Source: Streptomyces sp. NBC_00335
GTDB lineage: Bacteria > Actinomycetota > Actinomycetes > Streptomycetales > Streptomycetaceae
Direction of reading: 5' to 3'
Assembly: GCF_036127095.1 (NCBI RefSeq)
Contig: NZ_CP108006.1
Location: 1,054,001-1,118,000 of the forward strand
DNA length: 64,000 nt
Positions within the stretch are counted from its first letter, which is position 1. Each line of letters opens with the position of its first letter. Shown here one piece after another: positions 55,144 through 64,000 of this stretch. The position numbers and the translations under genes were made by a program. The notes under the pieces are model-generated. The model saw nothing but the letters and a program-made list of their open reading frames with translations, did not search any database and was not told where the DNA came from.

Positions 55144-58100
55144 GAGCGTGACGATCTGGAACGGGCGCAGGGTGAGCGGGATCGTCCCGTCCGGGGCGGG
55201 GGCGGAGACGGCCGTGCCCTCCAGGGGGCGTTCCAGGAGGTCGCTCTCGATGGCCGCCGACAGCGGGAAGCCCGCCGCGAGGGTGGCGTGCGCGCGGCCG
55301 CCCCGGGACTCGTAGAGGCGGACGATCACGTCGCCGCTGCGGTCCTCGGCGAGCTTCACCGACTCGACCACCACCGCGTCCGTGTCGACCGCGACGAGCG
55401 GGGCGACCGGGCCCGCGCCGCGCAGCACGCGCTCCGGCAGGTTCAGCGCGTGCCCCTCGCGGACCGCGTCGCCGACGGCCGCGCCGGGGGCCAGCGAGAA
55501 GCGCAGGGTGTGCGCGCCCTGGTCGGTCTCCGGGTCGGGGTAGCGCGGGGCCCGCAGGAGGGAGAGGCGGACGGTGGTGGTCTGGCCGCCGTCGGGGCGC
55601 ATGTCGCGGGTCACGTCGTGGCCGTAGGTGGAGTCGTTGAGGACCGCGACCCCCCAGCCCGGCTCCTCCGCGTGGATCCAGCGGTGCGCACAGATCTCGA
55701 ACTTGGCTCCCTCCCAAGAGGTGTTCGTGTGGGTGGCCCGGTAGACGTGTCCGAACTGCGTTTCGGAGGCGGATCGTTCGGCCTTGACGTCCAGCGGGAA
55801 GGCCGCCTTGAGGAACTTCTCCGTCTCGCGCCAGTCCACGTCCGTGACGATGTCCACCGTCTTGGCCCCGGCCCGGAGCGTGAGCGTCTGGACGACGCGG
55901 GACAGGCCGAAGGAGCGGGTCACCCGTACGGCGCCCGATGCCGGACCGGCCTCGGCGACCTCCAGCGCGTCCACGTCCACCAGGTCCGTGACCTTGTTGC
56001 GGTAGAACTCGTCGATGTCCCACGCGTCCCACATGTTCGGGAAGTCGGGGTGGATCTGGAGCAGGTTCGCGGCGGCCCCCGGTGCGACCGATTCCCGCCC
56101 GGCCTCCAGGTCGTACGCGGACACGATCAGCCCGCGGCCGTCGATCTCCACGAGGAGCCGCCCGTTGGCGAGGACATGGCCGCCGCCGTGCCGCTCCTCC
56201 ACCGTGACGGGGTGCGCGGCCGCCGCCGGCAGGCCGGCCCCGCCGGCCGGGATCCCGCGCCGGGCGTGCGGGGCGCAGTTGAAGACGAGCTCCTCCTCGC
56301 CCTCACCCGCGAGAGCGGTCTGCGCGGCCACGGTGATCGCCGTCAGCTCCTCCCGCACCTTGGCGTACGTCTCGCGCGCCTCGCGGTGCACCCAGGCGAT
56401 GGAGGAGCCGGGGAGGATGTCGTGGAACTGGTGGAGCAGCACGGTCTTCCAGATCCGCTCCAGGTCCTCGTACGGGTACGCGTACCCCGGGACCTTCACC
56501 GCGGCCGTGGACGCCCACAACTCGGCCTCGCGGAGCAGTGATTCGCTGTGCCGGTTGCCCTGCTTGGTCTTGGCCTGGGAGGTGTAGGTGCCGCGGTGCA
56601 GCTCCAGGTAGAGCTCGCCGGCCCAGACGGGCGCGTCCTCGTACTCGGCATGCGCCTTCTCGAAGAACGCGTCGGGGCGCTCGATCTCCACGCGCGGGGA
56701 GCCTTCGAGGTCCCGCTGCCGCTTGGCGCGGCCGAGCTGCTCGCGGGTCGGGCCGCCGCCGCCGTCACCCCAGCCGAAGGGGGCCAGCGAGCGCGAACCC
56801 CGGCCCTTCTCCTGGTAGTTGCGCGCGGCGTGGGCCAGCTGGGCGCCGCCGAGGTCGGAGTTGTAGGTGTCCACCGGCGGGAAGTGCGTGAAGACGCGGG
56901 TGCCGTCGATGCCCTCCCACCAGAAGGTGTGGTGGGGGAACTTGTTGACCTGGGACCAGGAGATCTTCTGCGTCAGGAACCACTTCGAGCCGGAGAGCTT
57001 GACGATCTGCGGCATGGCGGCGGTGTAGCCGAAGGAGTCGGGCAGCCAGACGTTGTTCGTCTCGATGCCGAACTCGTCCATGAAGAACTTCTTGCCGTAC
57101 AGGAACTGGCGGGCCATGGCCTCGCCGCCGACCATGTTGGTGTCGGACTCGACCCACATGCCGCCGACCGGCACGAACTGCCCGTCGGCGATCTTCTTCT
57201 TGACCCGCTCGAAGAGCTCGGGACGGTGGGTCTTGATCCAGTCGAGCTGCTGAGCCTGGGACATGGCGAAGACGAACTCGGGGTGCTCCTCCATCAGGCC
57301 CAGCATGTTGGAGGTGGTCCGCGCGACCTTGCGCACGGTCTCGCGCAGCGGCCACAGCCACGCGGAGTCGATGTGGGCGTGGCCGATCGCGCTGATCCGG
57401 TGCGCGGAGGAGTTGGCGGGGGCGGCCAGTACGGTGGCGAGCCGCGCGCGGGCGTCGGCCGCGGTGCCGGGGACGTCGCAGAGGTCCACCGCGTCGAGGG
57501 CGGAGTCGAGGGCGCGCAGGATCTCGTAGCGCCGGGCATCGCGCTCGTCGAGCTGTGTCATCAGGTCGTAGAGGACTTCGAGGTCCTGTACGAGTTCCCA
57601 GACCTCGGTCTCGAAGACGGCGAGGTCCATCCGGGCGAGCCGGTAGAGGGGCTGGTCGCCGCTTGTCCGCTTGTCGCCCTCGTAGGTGACGGAGTGGTCG
57701 ACGAGGATCGGGTTGGAGGCGCCTTCGACGTACCACTCGATGCTCTCGTCGCCGGCCGCGCGGTCGGCGACGCGCACCCAGTCGTTGTACGGGTTGAGCG
57801 CCTTGACCTCGCCGCCGTCGGCGCGGTGGACCAGGCCCTCGCACTGGAAGCCGGGCATCATCCGGTCGAAGCCGAGGTCGAGTACGGCTTCGACGGTGCG
57901 GCCGGCCCAGTCGGCGGGGACGGTGCCGGTGACCTTGAACCAGGTGGTGCCCCAGGCCGGGCCCCACAGGTCGCCGATGGCGCAGGGTTCGTAGGAGGCC
58001 GCCAGGCCCTCGGCGACGGGGACGGGCTCGCCGGGTGCCTCCCAGCGCTCGACGGTCAGCGGGACCGAGCGCGAGTGGACGGCGGGCTTGATGCGCTCCT

Positions 58101-58149
58101 TGAGGACACGGCGGAGGCGGTGTTCGGTGATGCTGCGGTCGTCGTGCAT
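55126..58149 (-). CDS. Alpha-mannosidase, family GH38, 1007 aa
   Basis: Zinc-dependent retaining exo-mannosidase. GHAHIDSAWLWPLRET (His257/259, Asp261) and WLPDSFGYTAAMP with nucleophile Asp371 are the GH38 signatures; further conserved parts are GGMWVESDTNMVGGEAMARQ and LLHQFHDILPGSSI. The C-terminal half is the β-sandwich region. There is no signal peptide, so it works in the cytosol on imported mannosides. ATG 58149 has GGAG at ~9 bases. It is last gene of the leftward mannoside operon after the binding protein and two permeases. Confidence 0.96.
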   Translation of the reverse strand: MHDDRSITEHRLRRVLKERIKPAVHSRSVPLTVERWEAPGEPVPVAEGLAASYEPCAIGDLWGPAWGTTWFKVTGTVPADWAGRTVEAVLDLGFDRMMPGFQCEGLVHRADGGEVKALNPYNDWVRVADRAAGDESIEWYVEGASNPILVDHSVTYEGDKRTSGDQPLYRLARMDLAVFETEVWELVQDLEVLYDLMTQLDERDARRYEILRALDSALDAVDLCDVPGTAADARARLATVLAAPANSSAHRISAIGHAHIDSAWLWPLRETVRKVARTTSNMLGLMEEHPEFVFAMSQAQQLDWIKTHRPELFERVKKKIADGQFVPVGGMWVESDTNMVGGEAMARQFLYGKKFFMDEFGIETNNVWLPDSFGYTAAMPQIVKLSGSKWFLTQKISWSQVNKFPHHTFWWEGIDGTRVFTHFPPVDTYNSDLGGAQLAHAARNYQEKGRGSRSLAPFGWGDGGGGPTREQLGRAKRQRDLEGSPRVEIERPDAFFEKAHAEYEDAPVWAGELYLELHRGTYTSQAKTKQGNRHSESLLREAELWASTAAVKVPGYAYPYEDLERIWKTVLLHQFHDILPGSSIAWVHREARETYAKVREELTAITVAAQTALAGEGEEELVFNCAPHARRGIPAGGAGLPAAAAHPVTVEERHGGGHVLANGRLLVEIDGRGLIVSAYDLEAGRESVAPGAAANLLQIHPDFPNMWDAWDIDEFYRNKVTDLVDVDALEVAEAGPASGAVRVTRSFGLSRVVQTLTLRAGAKTVDIVTDVDWRETEKFLKAAFPLDVKAERSASETQFGHVYRATHTNTSWEGAKFEICAHRWIHAEEPGWGVAVLNDSTYGHDVTRDMRPDGGQTTTVRLSLLRAPRYPDPETDQGAHTLRFSLAPGAAVGDAVREGHALNLPERVLRGAGPVAPLVAVDTDAVVVESVKLAEDRSGDVIVRLYESRGGRAHATLAAGFPLSAAIESDLLERPLEGTAVSAPAPDGTIPLTLRPFQIVTLRLHRA

Positions 58150-58218
58150 GACGGCTGCTCCAAGGTGGGGTGGACTGCGATCCTGCGCTCGGTCGGGCGG
58201 TGGGCCGCCGGGGCCCGG

Positions 58219-59094
58219 TCAGGTCTTGACGGCTCCCTCGCCGACGCCCTTGAAGAAGAAGCGCTGAAGGGCGAAGAAGAGCAGCATCATCGGGATCAGC
58301 GCGGCCATCGCACCGGCGGCGATGATCCGCTGGTCGCTGACGGTGGTGGCGCCGGCCAGGGTCTTCAGGCCGAGCTGGAGGGTGTAGTTGTCGCTGTTGG
58401 TCAGCACCAGCAGCGGCCAGAGGAAGTCGTCCCAGGCGCCCATGAAGCTGGTGATGCAGACGACGGCCAGGGCTCCCTTGGCGGCGGGGAGGAAGACCCG
58501 GGTGAAGCGGGTCCACTCGTTCGCGCCGTCCAGGACCGCGGCCTCCTCGACCTCCTTGGGGACGGAGAGGAAGGCCGAGCGCATGATCATGATGTTGAGG
58601 ACGGAGACCGCGCCGGGCAGCCAGACACCGATGAGGGTGTCGACCAGGCCCATCTCGCGGACCGTGAGGAACATCGAGATCATCACGGACTCGAAGGGGA
58701 ACATCAGCGTCGCCACCAGCACGGTGAAGACGATCTTGCGGCCCTTCCAGGCGGCCCGGGAGAGGGCGTAGCCGCCCATGGCCGCGAAGAGCATGTTCGA
58801 GGTGATGGCGAGGACCGCCACCGTCAGGGTGTTGCCGACGTACTGGAACAGCGGGAACGACTCGGCGACCCGGAAGTAGTTGTCGAGGGTGGGCTGCGAG
58901 GGCAGCACCCCGTCGTACACGTTCTCGGTGCGGCCGCGGATCGAGGTCAGGAACTGCCAGACGATCGGTCCGAGCATGATCACGAGCATCAGGAGGAGCG
59001 TGGCGTACCGGCCGGCGAGGCCGATCCAGTACCGCCGCGCGTCGGCTCCGACGCGCTTGCCCGCCTTGTCGCCGAGGGAAGCGAGGGTGCTCAA
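58219..59094 (-). CDS. Carbohydrate ABC transporter permease (MalG type), 291 aa
   Basis: Six-helix permease with GRYATLLLMLVIMLGPIVWQFL and EAA loop VPKEVEEAAVLDGANEWTRF. TTG 59094 is the start: AAGGGAG lies eight bases upstream and TTGA overlaps the preceding permease stop. The TTG start may lower its yield. The frame is open far upstream, but that is out-of-frame sequence of the other permease. Confidence 0.93.
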   Translation of the reverse strand: MSTLASLGDKAGKRVGADARRYWIGLAGRYATLLLMLVIMLGPIVWQFLTSIRGRTENVYDGVLPSQPTLDNYFRVAESFPLFQYVGNTLTVAVLAITSNMLFAAMGGYALSRAAWKGRKIVFTVLVATLMFPFESVMISMFLTVREMGLVDTLIGVWLPGAVSVLNIMIMRSAFLSVPKEVEEAAVLDGANEWTRFTRVFLPAAKGALAVVCITSFMGAWDDFLWPLLVLTNSDNYTLQLGLKTLAGATTVSDQRIIAAGAMAALIPMMLLFFALQRFFFKGVGEGAVKT

Positions 59095-60167
59095 CTTTCG
59101 TCTCCCTTCGAGAGACGGCGGCCCAGCAGGCTGAAGACCAGCGTCAGGAGGAACAACAGGATGGAGATGGCGGCCGCGTATCCGGTCTCGCCGGAGAAGC
59201 CGAGGCCGACCTGCCGGATGAGGAAGGGCAGCGTACGGGCGCCGCCGCCGGGACCGCCGCTCTCGCCGCCGAGGATGTAGATCTCGGTGAAGACGCGGAG
59301 CGCGGAGATCGCGGAGAGGGTGCCGACCAGCAGCATCATCGGCTTCACCTGGGGGACGGTGATGCTGAAGAAGCGGCGGACCGGGCCCGCGCCGTCGAGC
59401 GCGGCTGCCTCGTAGAGCGAGGTGGAGACGTTTCCGAGGGCCGCGAGGTAGAAGACCATGTAGTAGCCGAGGCCCTTCCACACGGTCACGATCATCGCGG
59501 AGACCAGCAGCATGGTGCTGTCGGTCAGGAACGGGATCGGCTCGGAGATGATGCTCAGCTTCTGGAACAGCGTGTTGACCAGGCCGTCGCTGCGCAGCAC
59601 CCACTGCCAGATGAGGCCGACGACCACGGCCGAGGCGATCACCGGGGTGTAGAACGCCGAGCGGAAGAAGCCGATGCCGGGGACCCTCGTCTGGACGAGG
59701 ACGGCGAGGGCCAGCGGCAGGAAGACCAGACACGGGACGACGACCACGAGGTACAGCACGCTGTTGCCGGTGGCGACCCAGAAGTCGGAGTCGGCGAAGG
59801 CGTGGGTGTAGTTGTCGAAGCCGACGAACCCGCCGCCGCGCAGGATCTGCGCGTCGGTGAAGGAGAGGATAACGGTGTTGACGAACGGCCAGAGGCTGAA
59901 CATCGTCACCATGATCAGGCCCGGGGCGAGGAAGAGGTACGGGGTCCACCACTTGCGGTGACGCAGCCCGGTCTCGGCCTCCATGGCCTGCTTGGCCTTC
60001 TTCGCCTGCTTGGCCTGCTTGGTGTTCTTCGCCTGCTTGACCTGCTTGGTGTTCTTCGCCTGCTTGGACGGCCTCACCCGCTTCGCCGTCGTGTCGGGAG
60101 CGGCACCGGGCGCGTCCCGCGACGGGCCCGCCTTCTCCCGCAGTTCCGTTCCTGAGGATGGACTCAT
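59091..60167 (-). CDS. Carbohydrate ABC transporter permease (MalF type) with Lys/Ala repeat N-terminus, 358 aa
   Basis: Residues ~65-350 are a normal six-helix permease (WWTPYLFLAPGLIMVTMF, EAA loop TSLYEAAALDGAGPVRRF). The first ~65 residues are an unusual basic extension in which KQAKNTKQVKQAKNTKQAKQ repeats a K-Q-A-K-N-T unit, encoded by ~30-bp imperfect DNA repeats (about 59985-60070). The segment is cytoplasmic and probably helical; it might touch the shared ATPase or nucleic acid. ATG 60167 is chosen. Confidence 0.92.
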   Translation of the reverse strand: MSPSSGTELREKAGPSRDAPGAAPDTTAKRVRPSKQAKNTKQVKQAKNTKQAKQAKKAKQAMEAETGLRHRKWWTPYLFLAPGLIMVTMFSLWPFVNTVILSFTDAQILRGGGFVGFDNYTHAFADSDFWVATGNSVLYLVVVVPCLVFLPLALAVLVQTRVPGIGFFRSAFYTPVIASAVVVGLIWQWVLRSDGLVNTLFQKLSIISEPIPFLTDSTMLLVSAMIVTVWKGLGYYMVFYLAALGNVSTSLYEAAALDGAGPVRRFFSITVPQVKPMMLLVGTLSAISALRVFTEIYILGGESGGPGGGARTLPFLIRQVGLGFSGETGYAAAISILLFLLTLVFSLLGRRLSKGDES

Positions 60168-60199
60168 GGCGCCTGCCTCTCCCTTCTCCGCTGCCGCCG

Positions 60200-61534
60200 T
60201 CACTGCTGGACCGACTTGGCGAGCAGCTTGTTCGCCTCCTCCTGCGCCTTCTTCACCGCCGCCTTGGCGTCCTGCTCGCCCTTGATGGCCTTCTGCATCT
60301 CGCGCACGACCACGTCGCCGACCTGGTTGGTCCACTGGACGGGGGTGTTGGCGTCGAGTCCGGCGGTCTTCAGCTGTTCGGCGCCGACGGCGCGGGCCAG
60401 CGTCTCCGCGTCCTTGCCGTCGCCCTTTTCGGCGAAGAAGGGGTCGGCGAGGCCGGTGGCGTTGGACGGGTAGATGGTGGCGTGCTTGGAGAACTCCACC
60501 TGGTTGGGCCCGTTGGTGAGCCACTTGGCGAACTCGGTCGCCGCGTCCATGTGCTTGGTGTCCTTCTTGATGCCGAGCGACTGGGCGTAGATGCCGATGT
60601 GGCCGAGCTGCCCGGTGACGGCGTTCGCGACCTGCGTGTTCGCGTAGATCTGCGGGGCGTTCTGCTTGATGTCCTTGACGAACCCCGGGGAGCCGGGGCC
60701 GAAGACGATCTTGCCGCCGCCGTAGAGCTGGTTGATGTCGTCCTGCTTGAGCAGGGACTCCTTGGGCATGGCGCCCTTGGCGTAGAGGTCCTTCATCCGC
60801 TCGACCCACTCGACGGCCTTGTCGGTGTCGAAGGTGAACCGGTCCTGCTTCTCGTTCAGGATCGGGACGCCCATCTTCTGCCAGTCCCCGGGCAGCCGGC
60901 CCTTGGGGTCGGCCATGAAGGCGGAGTACTTGCCCCCGGACTTGGCGGCGATCTGCTCGGCGTAGTCGAAGAACTGCTCGACGCTGGTCGGCGGCTTTGC
61001 CGGGTCGAGACCGACCTTCTCGAAGAGGTCCTTGTTGTACGTGAGGATCTCCGGGGTCACGTACCAGGGGTAGGCGAACACGCTGTCGCCCTTGCCGGGC
61101 AGCTTGAACTGCTCCCAGGCGCCGGGGACGTAGTCCTTGGCCACCTCGGGGTCGAGCTTCGCGACGTCGGCCAGCATGCCGCGGTCGCCGAGGAGCTGGA
61201 AGGAGTCGGTGGAGAGGTTGACCACGTCGGGGAGGGCGCCGGCCTGGGCGTCGGCGACGATCTTCTCGTTGTAGCCGTCGCCCGGCACGTCCTCCCACTT
61301 GACCTTCGCGTCCGGGTACTGCTTCTCGAACGCGTCGATGACCCCCTGGACGTACGACGTGAACATGGGCTTCAACTGGAGCGTGCGGAACGTGATCTGA
61401 CCGGCCACCTTGCCGGTCTTCTCCCCCTCCTTCACGTCTCCGGCGCCACCGCTCATGCCGCACGCGGAGGTCGCGAAGAAAGTGCCGGCCACGAGGGTGG
61501 TGATGGCAATGCGGGTCACGTTCTTACGGGTCAT
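60200..61534 (-). CDS. Sugar-binding lipoprotein of ABC transporter, probably for mannosides, 444 aa
   Basis: Lipobox TFFATSAC, then family 1 solute-binding fold: QITFRTLQLKPMFTSYVQGV, IDAFEKQYPDAKVKWEDVPG, AGALPDVVNLSTDSF, VTPEILTYNKDLFEKVGLDP. Extracellular receptor for the two permeases that follow. The gene order (binding protein, permeases, GH38) suggests the ligand is an α-mannoside or N-glycan fragment. First gene of the operon, divergent from msiK. Confidence 0.93.
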   Translation of the reverse strand: MTRKNVTRIAITTLVAGTFFATSACGMSGGAGDVKEGEKTGKVAGQITFRTLQLKPMFTSYVQGVIDAFEKQYPDAKVKWEDVPGDGYNEKIVADAQAGALPDVVNLSTDSFQLLGDRGMLADVAKLDPEVAKDYVPGAWEQFKLPGKGDSVFAYPWYVTPEILTYNKDLFEKVGLDPAKPPTSVEQFFDYAEQIAAKSGGKYSAFMADPKGRLPGDWQKMGVPILNEKQDRFTFDTDKAVEWVERMKDLYAKGAMPKESLLKQDDINQLYGGGKIVFGPGSPGFVKDIKQNAPQIYANTQVANAVTGQLGHIGIYAQSLGIKKDTKHMDAATEFAKWLTNGPNQVEFSKHATIYPSNATGLADPFFAEKGDGKDAETLARAVGAEQLKTAGLDANTPVQWTNQVGDVVVREMQKAIKGEQDAKAAVKKAQEEANKLLAKSVQQ

Positions 61535-61945
61535 CGTCGCCGCCTTCAGGGGGAGTTCCGGCCTCGTCGCCGGATCACTGGGCCAAAACTCACCCGAAAT
61601 CAAGGTTCCGTCAATATGACCAAAGTCCCGAGAGGGAGGTACCCGTACGTCCCGAATTACCACAGAGGAGGGAAGAGCAGTCCGAAAGTCACTCCATGAC
61701 CACCACTCTGACCTGCACTGATGCGCTTTAGTCCTTATCGCCTTTGGCGTGATATCGATTCGATAACGAACCAAACCGGGCGGTGCAGGTTGACTTCTTA
61801 TCGCCGGTTAACGAAAGCTGGCACTAATGCGGTTTACCCAGCACACCCCTCACCCGCATACCGCACGACAGCTCCGCCACTCCTGCCGACCCCACCCACC
61901 CGGATCGTCCGGCACGTACCGCCGGTGAAAGAGGGATTGACAGCC
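61535..61945. other. Divergent regulatory region between mannoside operon and msiK
   Basis: 411 bp without a gene, noticeably AT-richer than its surroundings. Holds a perfect palindrome at 61753-61765 and, near 61790, GGTTGACTTCTTATCGCCGG with TTGACT as a possible -35. On the minus strand ATTGACGGAACC near 61609 may be a -35 for the binding-protein gene. Confidence 0.5.
61753..61765. promoter_or_regulatory. Palindrome TATCGATTCGATA, candidate operator
   Basis: Perfect 13-bp inverted repeat (TATCGA-T-TCGATA) midway between two divergent transport genes, 219 bp before the binding-protein start and 181 bp before msiK. It does not match CebR or DasR sites that I know; the regulator is unidentified. 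Confidence 0.5.
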
Positions 61946-63037
<1,092 letters not shown>

Positions 63038-63063
63038 TCCGAGTGGCCCGACCGGCCCCGATG

Positions 63064-63096
63064 GCCCCGGACCGGGGGATGGCGCCGGTCCGGGGC
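63064..63096 (+). terminator. Terminator of msiK
   Basis: Perfect 12-bp stem GCCCCGGACCGG/CCGGTCCGGGGC with a 9-nt loop, 26 bp past the stop codon. A CTCCGGACG 9-bp repeat (about three copies) follows at 63117-63140. Confidence 0.8.
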
Positions 63097-63187
63097 TCTC
63101 CCGTGCGGGAGCGGTTGCTCCGGACGCTCCGGACGCTCCGGCAACCCCGTGGCGCCGGCGCCCTCGGCCGGGGTAGGTTCCCTGCCA

Positions 63188-63260
63188 CGGCGTGTAGCTC
63201 AGCAGCCAGAGCACCGGCCTGCACAGCCGGAGGGCGCAGGGGCAGGACCTGCCACGCCGA
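63188..63260 (+). ncRNA. tRNA-like cloverleaf with GCA (Cys) anticodon and abnormal loops, in a gene leader
   Basis: All four stems pair perfectly: acceptor CGGCGTG/CACGCCG (63188-63194, 63253-63259), D-stem GCTC/GAGC, anticodon stem CCGGC/GCCGG, T-stem GCAGG/CCTGC. T8, A9, A26 and T33 are in place; the anticodon loop is CTGCACA (anticodon GCA) and the variable loop has five bases. However, the D-loop (AGCAGCCA) lacks the GG pair, the T-loop is GGCAGGA rather than TTCxAxx, and base 73 is A where tRNA-Cys needs U. The elbow contacts of a normal tRNA could not form. It ends two bases before the ATG of the next gene, so it may be a regulatory mimic or a processing signal. Confidence 0.65.
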
Positions 63261-63262
63261 CG

Positions 63263-64000
63263 ATGACCGAGAACACGATCCCGTACGCGACGCAGGTCCG
63301 AACGGCCGGCGAGGTGGCGCGGCTGCTCGCACGGCGACGACCGAAGCGCGCCCTCGCCGCGGAGCGCGAGGCCCTGACCGTGTGGCGCCCCTTCGAGGAC
63401 GAGCTCCTCGCGTACTGGCTGCGCGGCGCGGACGCCACCCTCGCGGAGGGTGCCGACCTGCTCGACCGGTACGAGGCCCTCGCGGCGGCGCACCCCCTGA
63501 CCAGCCGGCACCGCGACCCTCGGTCCCCCGCGGCGATCCTGCGCCGGGCCGTGCGGGAGCGGGTCTCGGGTCGCGAACTTCCGCCCGGGCCGGACGGGTT
63601 GGTCCACCACGCCACGGCGTCGATGGTGGCCCGGCACGGAGCCCCCGGTTCCGCCGCGCACACCCGGATGCGCCAGGATCAGGCCCGCCGGGCGGCCCGG
63701 CCCGCGCACCACGAACTGGCCGCGCTGGTGAGCCGCCGCCTGGCCCGGCTCGACCAGGACTCCGGACTCTCCGACGTGGACGCACCCGTCGCCCCGGTCA
63801 CCGCCGAGGAAGCCCGGGAGACCGGCCTGCCCGTCGGGACCCGGGTGCCCGCGTACGTGCGCGCCCTCGTCGCCACCGCCCTGCGCGCCCCCGCGGACGT
63901 GCTCGTCCAACGGGGCGTCGCCACCTCGGCGGAGGACACGGCCGGCCTGGCGGGACCGCTCCTCGACGCGGAACTCGCCCGGGGCCTCCGTCCGTACACC
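63263..64000 (+). CDS. Unrecognised protein, 3' end beyond the window
   Basis: Open from ATG 63263 to the window edge (246 codons) with very strong G/C third-position bias, so certainly coding. It begins MTENTIPYATQVRTAGEVAR and is Ala/Arg/Leu-rich and helical (LTVWRPFEDELLAYWLRGAD, LLDRYEALAAAHPLTSRH), with no signal peptide or membrane segment. I do not recognise the family. No Shine-Dalgarno precedes ATG 63263: the upstream bases belong to the tRNA-like fold. GTG 63314 is a possible alternative start. Confidence 0.75.
   Translation, partial: MTENTIPYATQVRTAGEVARLLARRRPKRALAAEREALTVWRPFEDELLAYWLRGADATLAEGADLLDRYEALAAAHPLTSRHRDPRSPAAILRRAVRERVSGRELPPGPDGLVHHATASMVARHGAPGSAAHTRMRQDQARRAARPAHHELAALVSRRLARLDQDSGLSDVDAPVAPVTAEEARETGLPVGTRVPAYVRALVATALRAPADVLVQRGVATSAEDTAGLAGPLLDAELARGLRPYT

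Noticed and set aside
56548..59280. 910-codon rightward open frame
   Set aside because: Antisense to the GH38 and permease genes, whose motifs and codon bias are unambiguous.
63188..63260. Ordinary functional tRNA-Cys gene
   Set aside because: T-loop and D-loop consensus bases are missing and base 73 is A, although the stems and anticodon fit.

Overview
The window has the hallmarks of a Streptomyces-type actinobacterial chromosome. GC is very high, third codon positions are almost all G or C, GTG and TTG starts are common, ATGA/GTGA stop-start overlaps are frequent, and a MsiK-type ATPase and a perfect CebR operator are present. No rRNA, CRISPR array, phage or integrative element is visible. 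The one clear mobile gene is a lone tnpB.

Layout. 0-11 kb: mixed housekeeping genes. These are a left-truncated lipase maturation factor, an epimerase, a 58-residue orphan protein missed by length cut-offs, a degenerate HD-fold protein, a zinc-ribbon SDR, a DMT permease, an Rpf/LysM/M23 cell-wall hydrolase, 6-phosphogluconate dehydrogenase and panD. 11-32 kb: plant-polysaccharide island. It holds a PL9 pectate lyase, a GH48 cellulase behind a CebR box, an unrecognised 399-residue protein, uronate dehydrogenase, and one long operon (GntR regulator, DapA-family enzyme, IlvD/Edd dehydratase, two sugar permeases, Gfo/Idh/MocA oxidoreductase, DUF6807 protein, sugar-binding lipoprotein). A tnpB element follows, then a GDSL acetylesterase, a PL1 pectate lyase and a CE8 pectin methylesterase. 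Secreted enzymes would cut and de-esterify pectin, the ABC transporter would import fragments, and the cytosolic enzymes would oxidise and dehydrate sugar acids.

32-37 kb: a complete branched-chain-amino-acid-type ABC operon (livK-H-M-G-F order of transcription). 36.8-40.5 kb: a carboxylesterase, then a two-gene cluster of a cyclodipeptide synthase (NYH type) overlapping a P450 closely resembling mycobacterial CYP121. 40.6-48.6 kb: a phosphodiesterase, galT-galK with a divergent DeoR regulator, an MFS exporter, a thioesterase and a FadH-type dienoyl-CoA reductase. 48.8-55 kb: an eroded region with one intact and one internally deleted L,D-transpeptidase, and one intact and one nonsense-interrupted DUF4328 gene. 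55-63 kb: GH38 alpha-mannosidase, a sugar ABC transporter without its own ATPase, and msiK, the likely shared ATPase for both sugar transporters here.

The most unusual items are: a complete tRNA-like cloverleaf with a Cys anticodon but abnormal D- and T-loops, ending 2 nt before the start codon of an unrecognised gene at the right edge; the CDPS/CYP121-like pair; an array of five operator half-sites spaced exactly 11 bp apart ahead of the pectin operon; and the new 58-codon gene. All functional calls come from motif and family recognition by eye; no database search was run.
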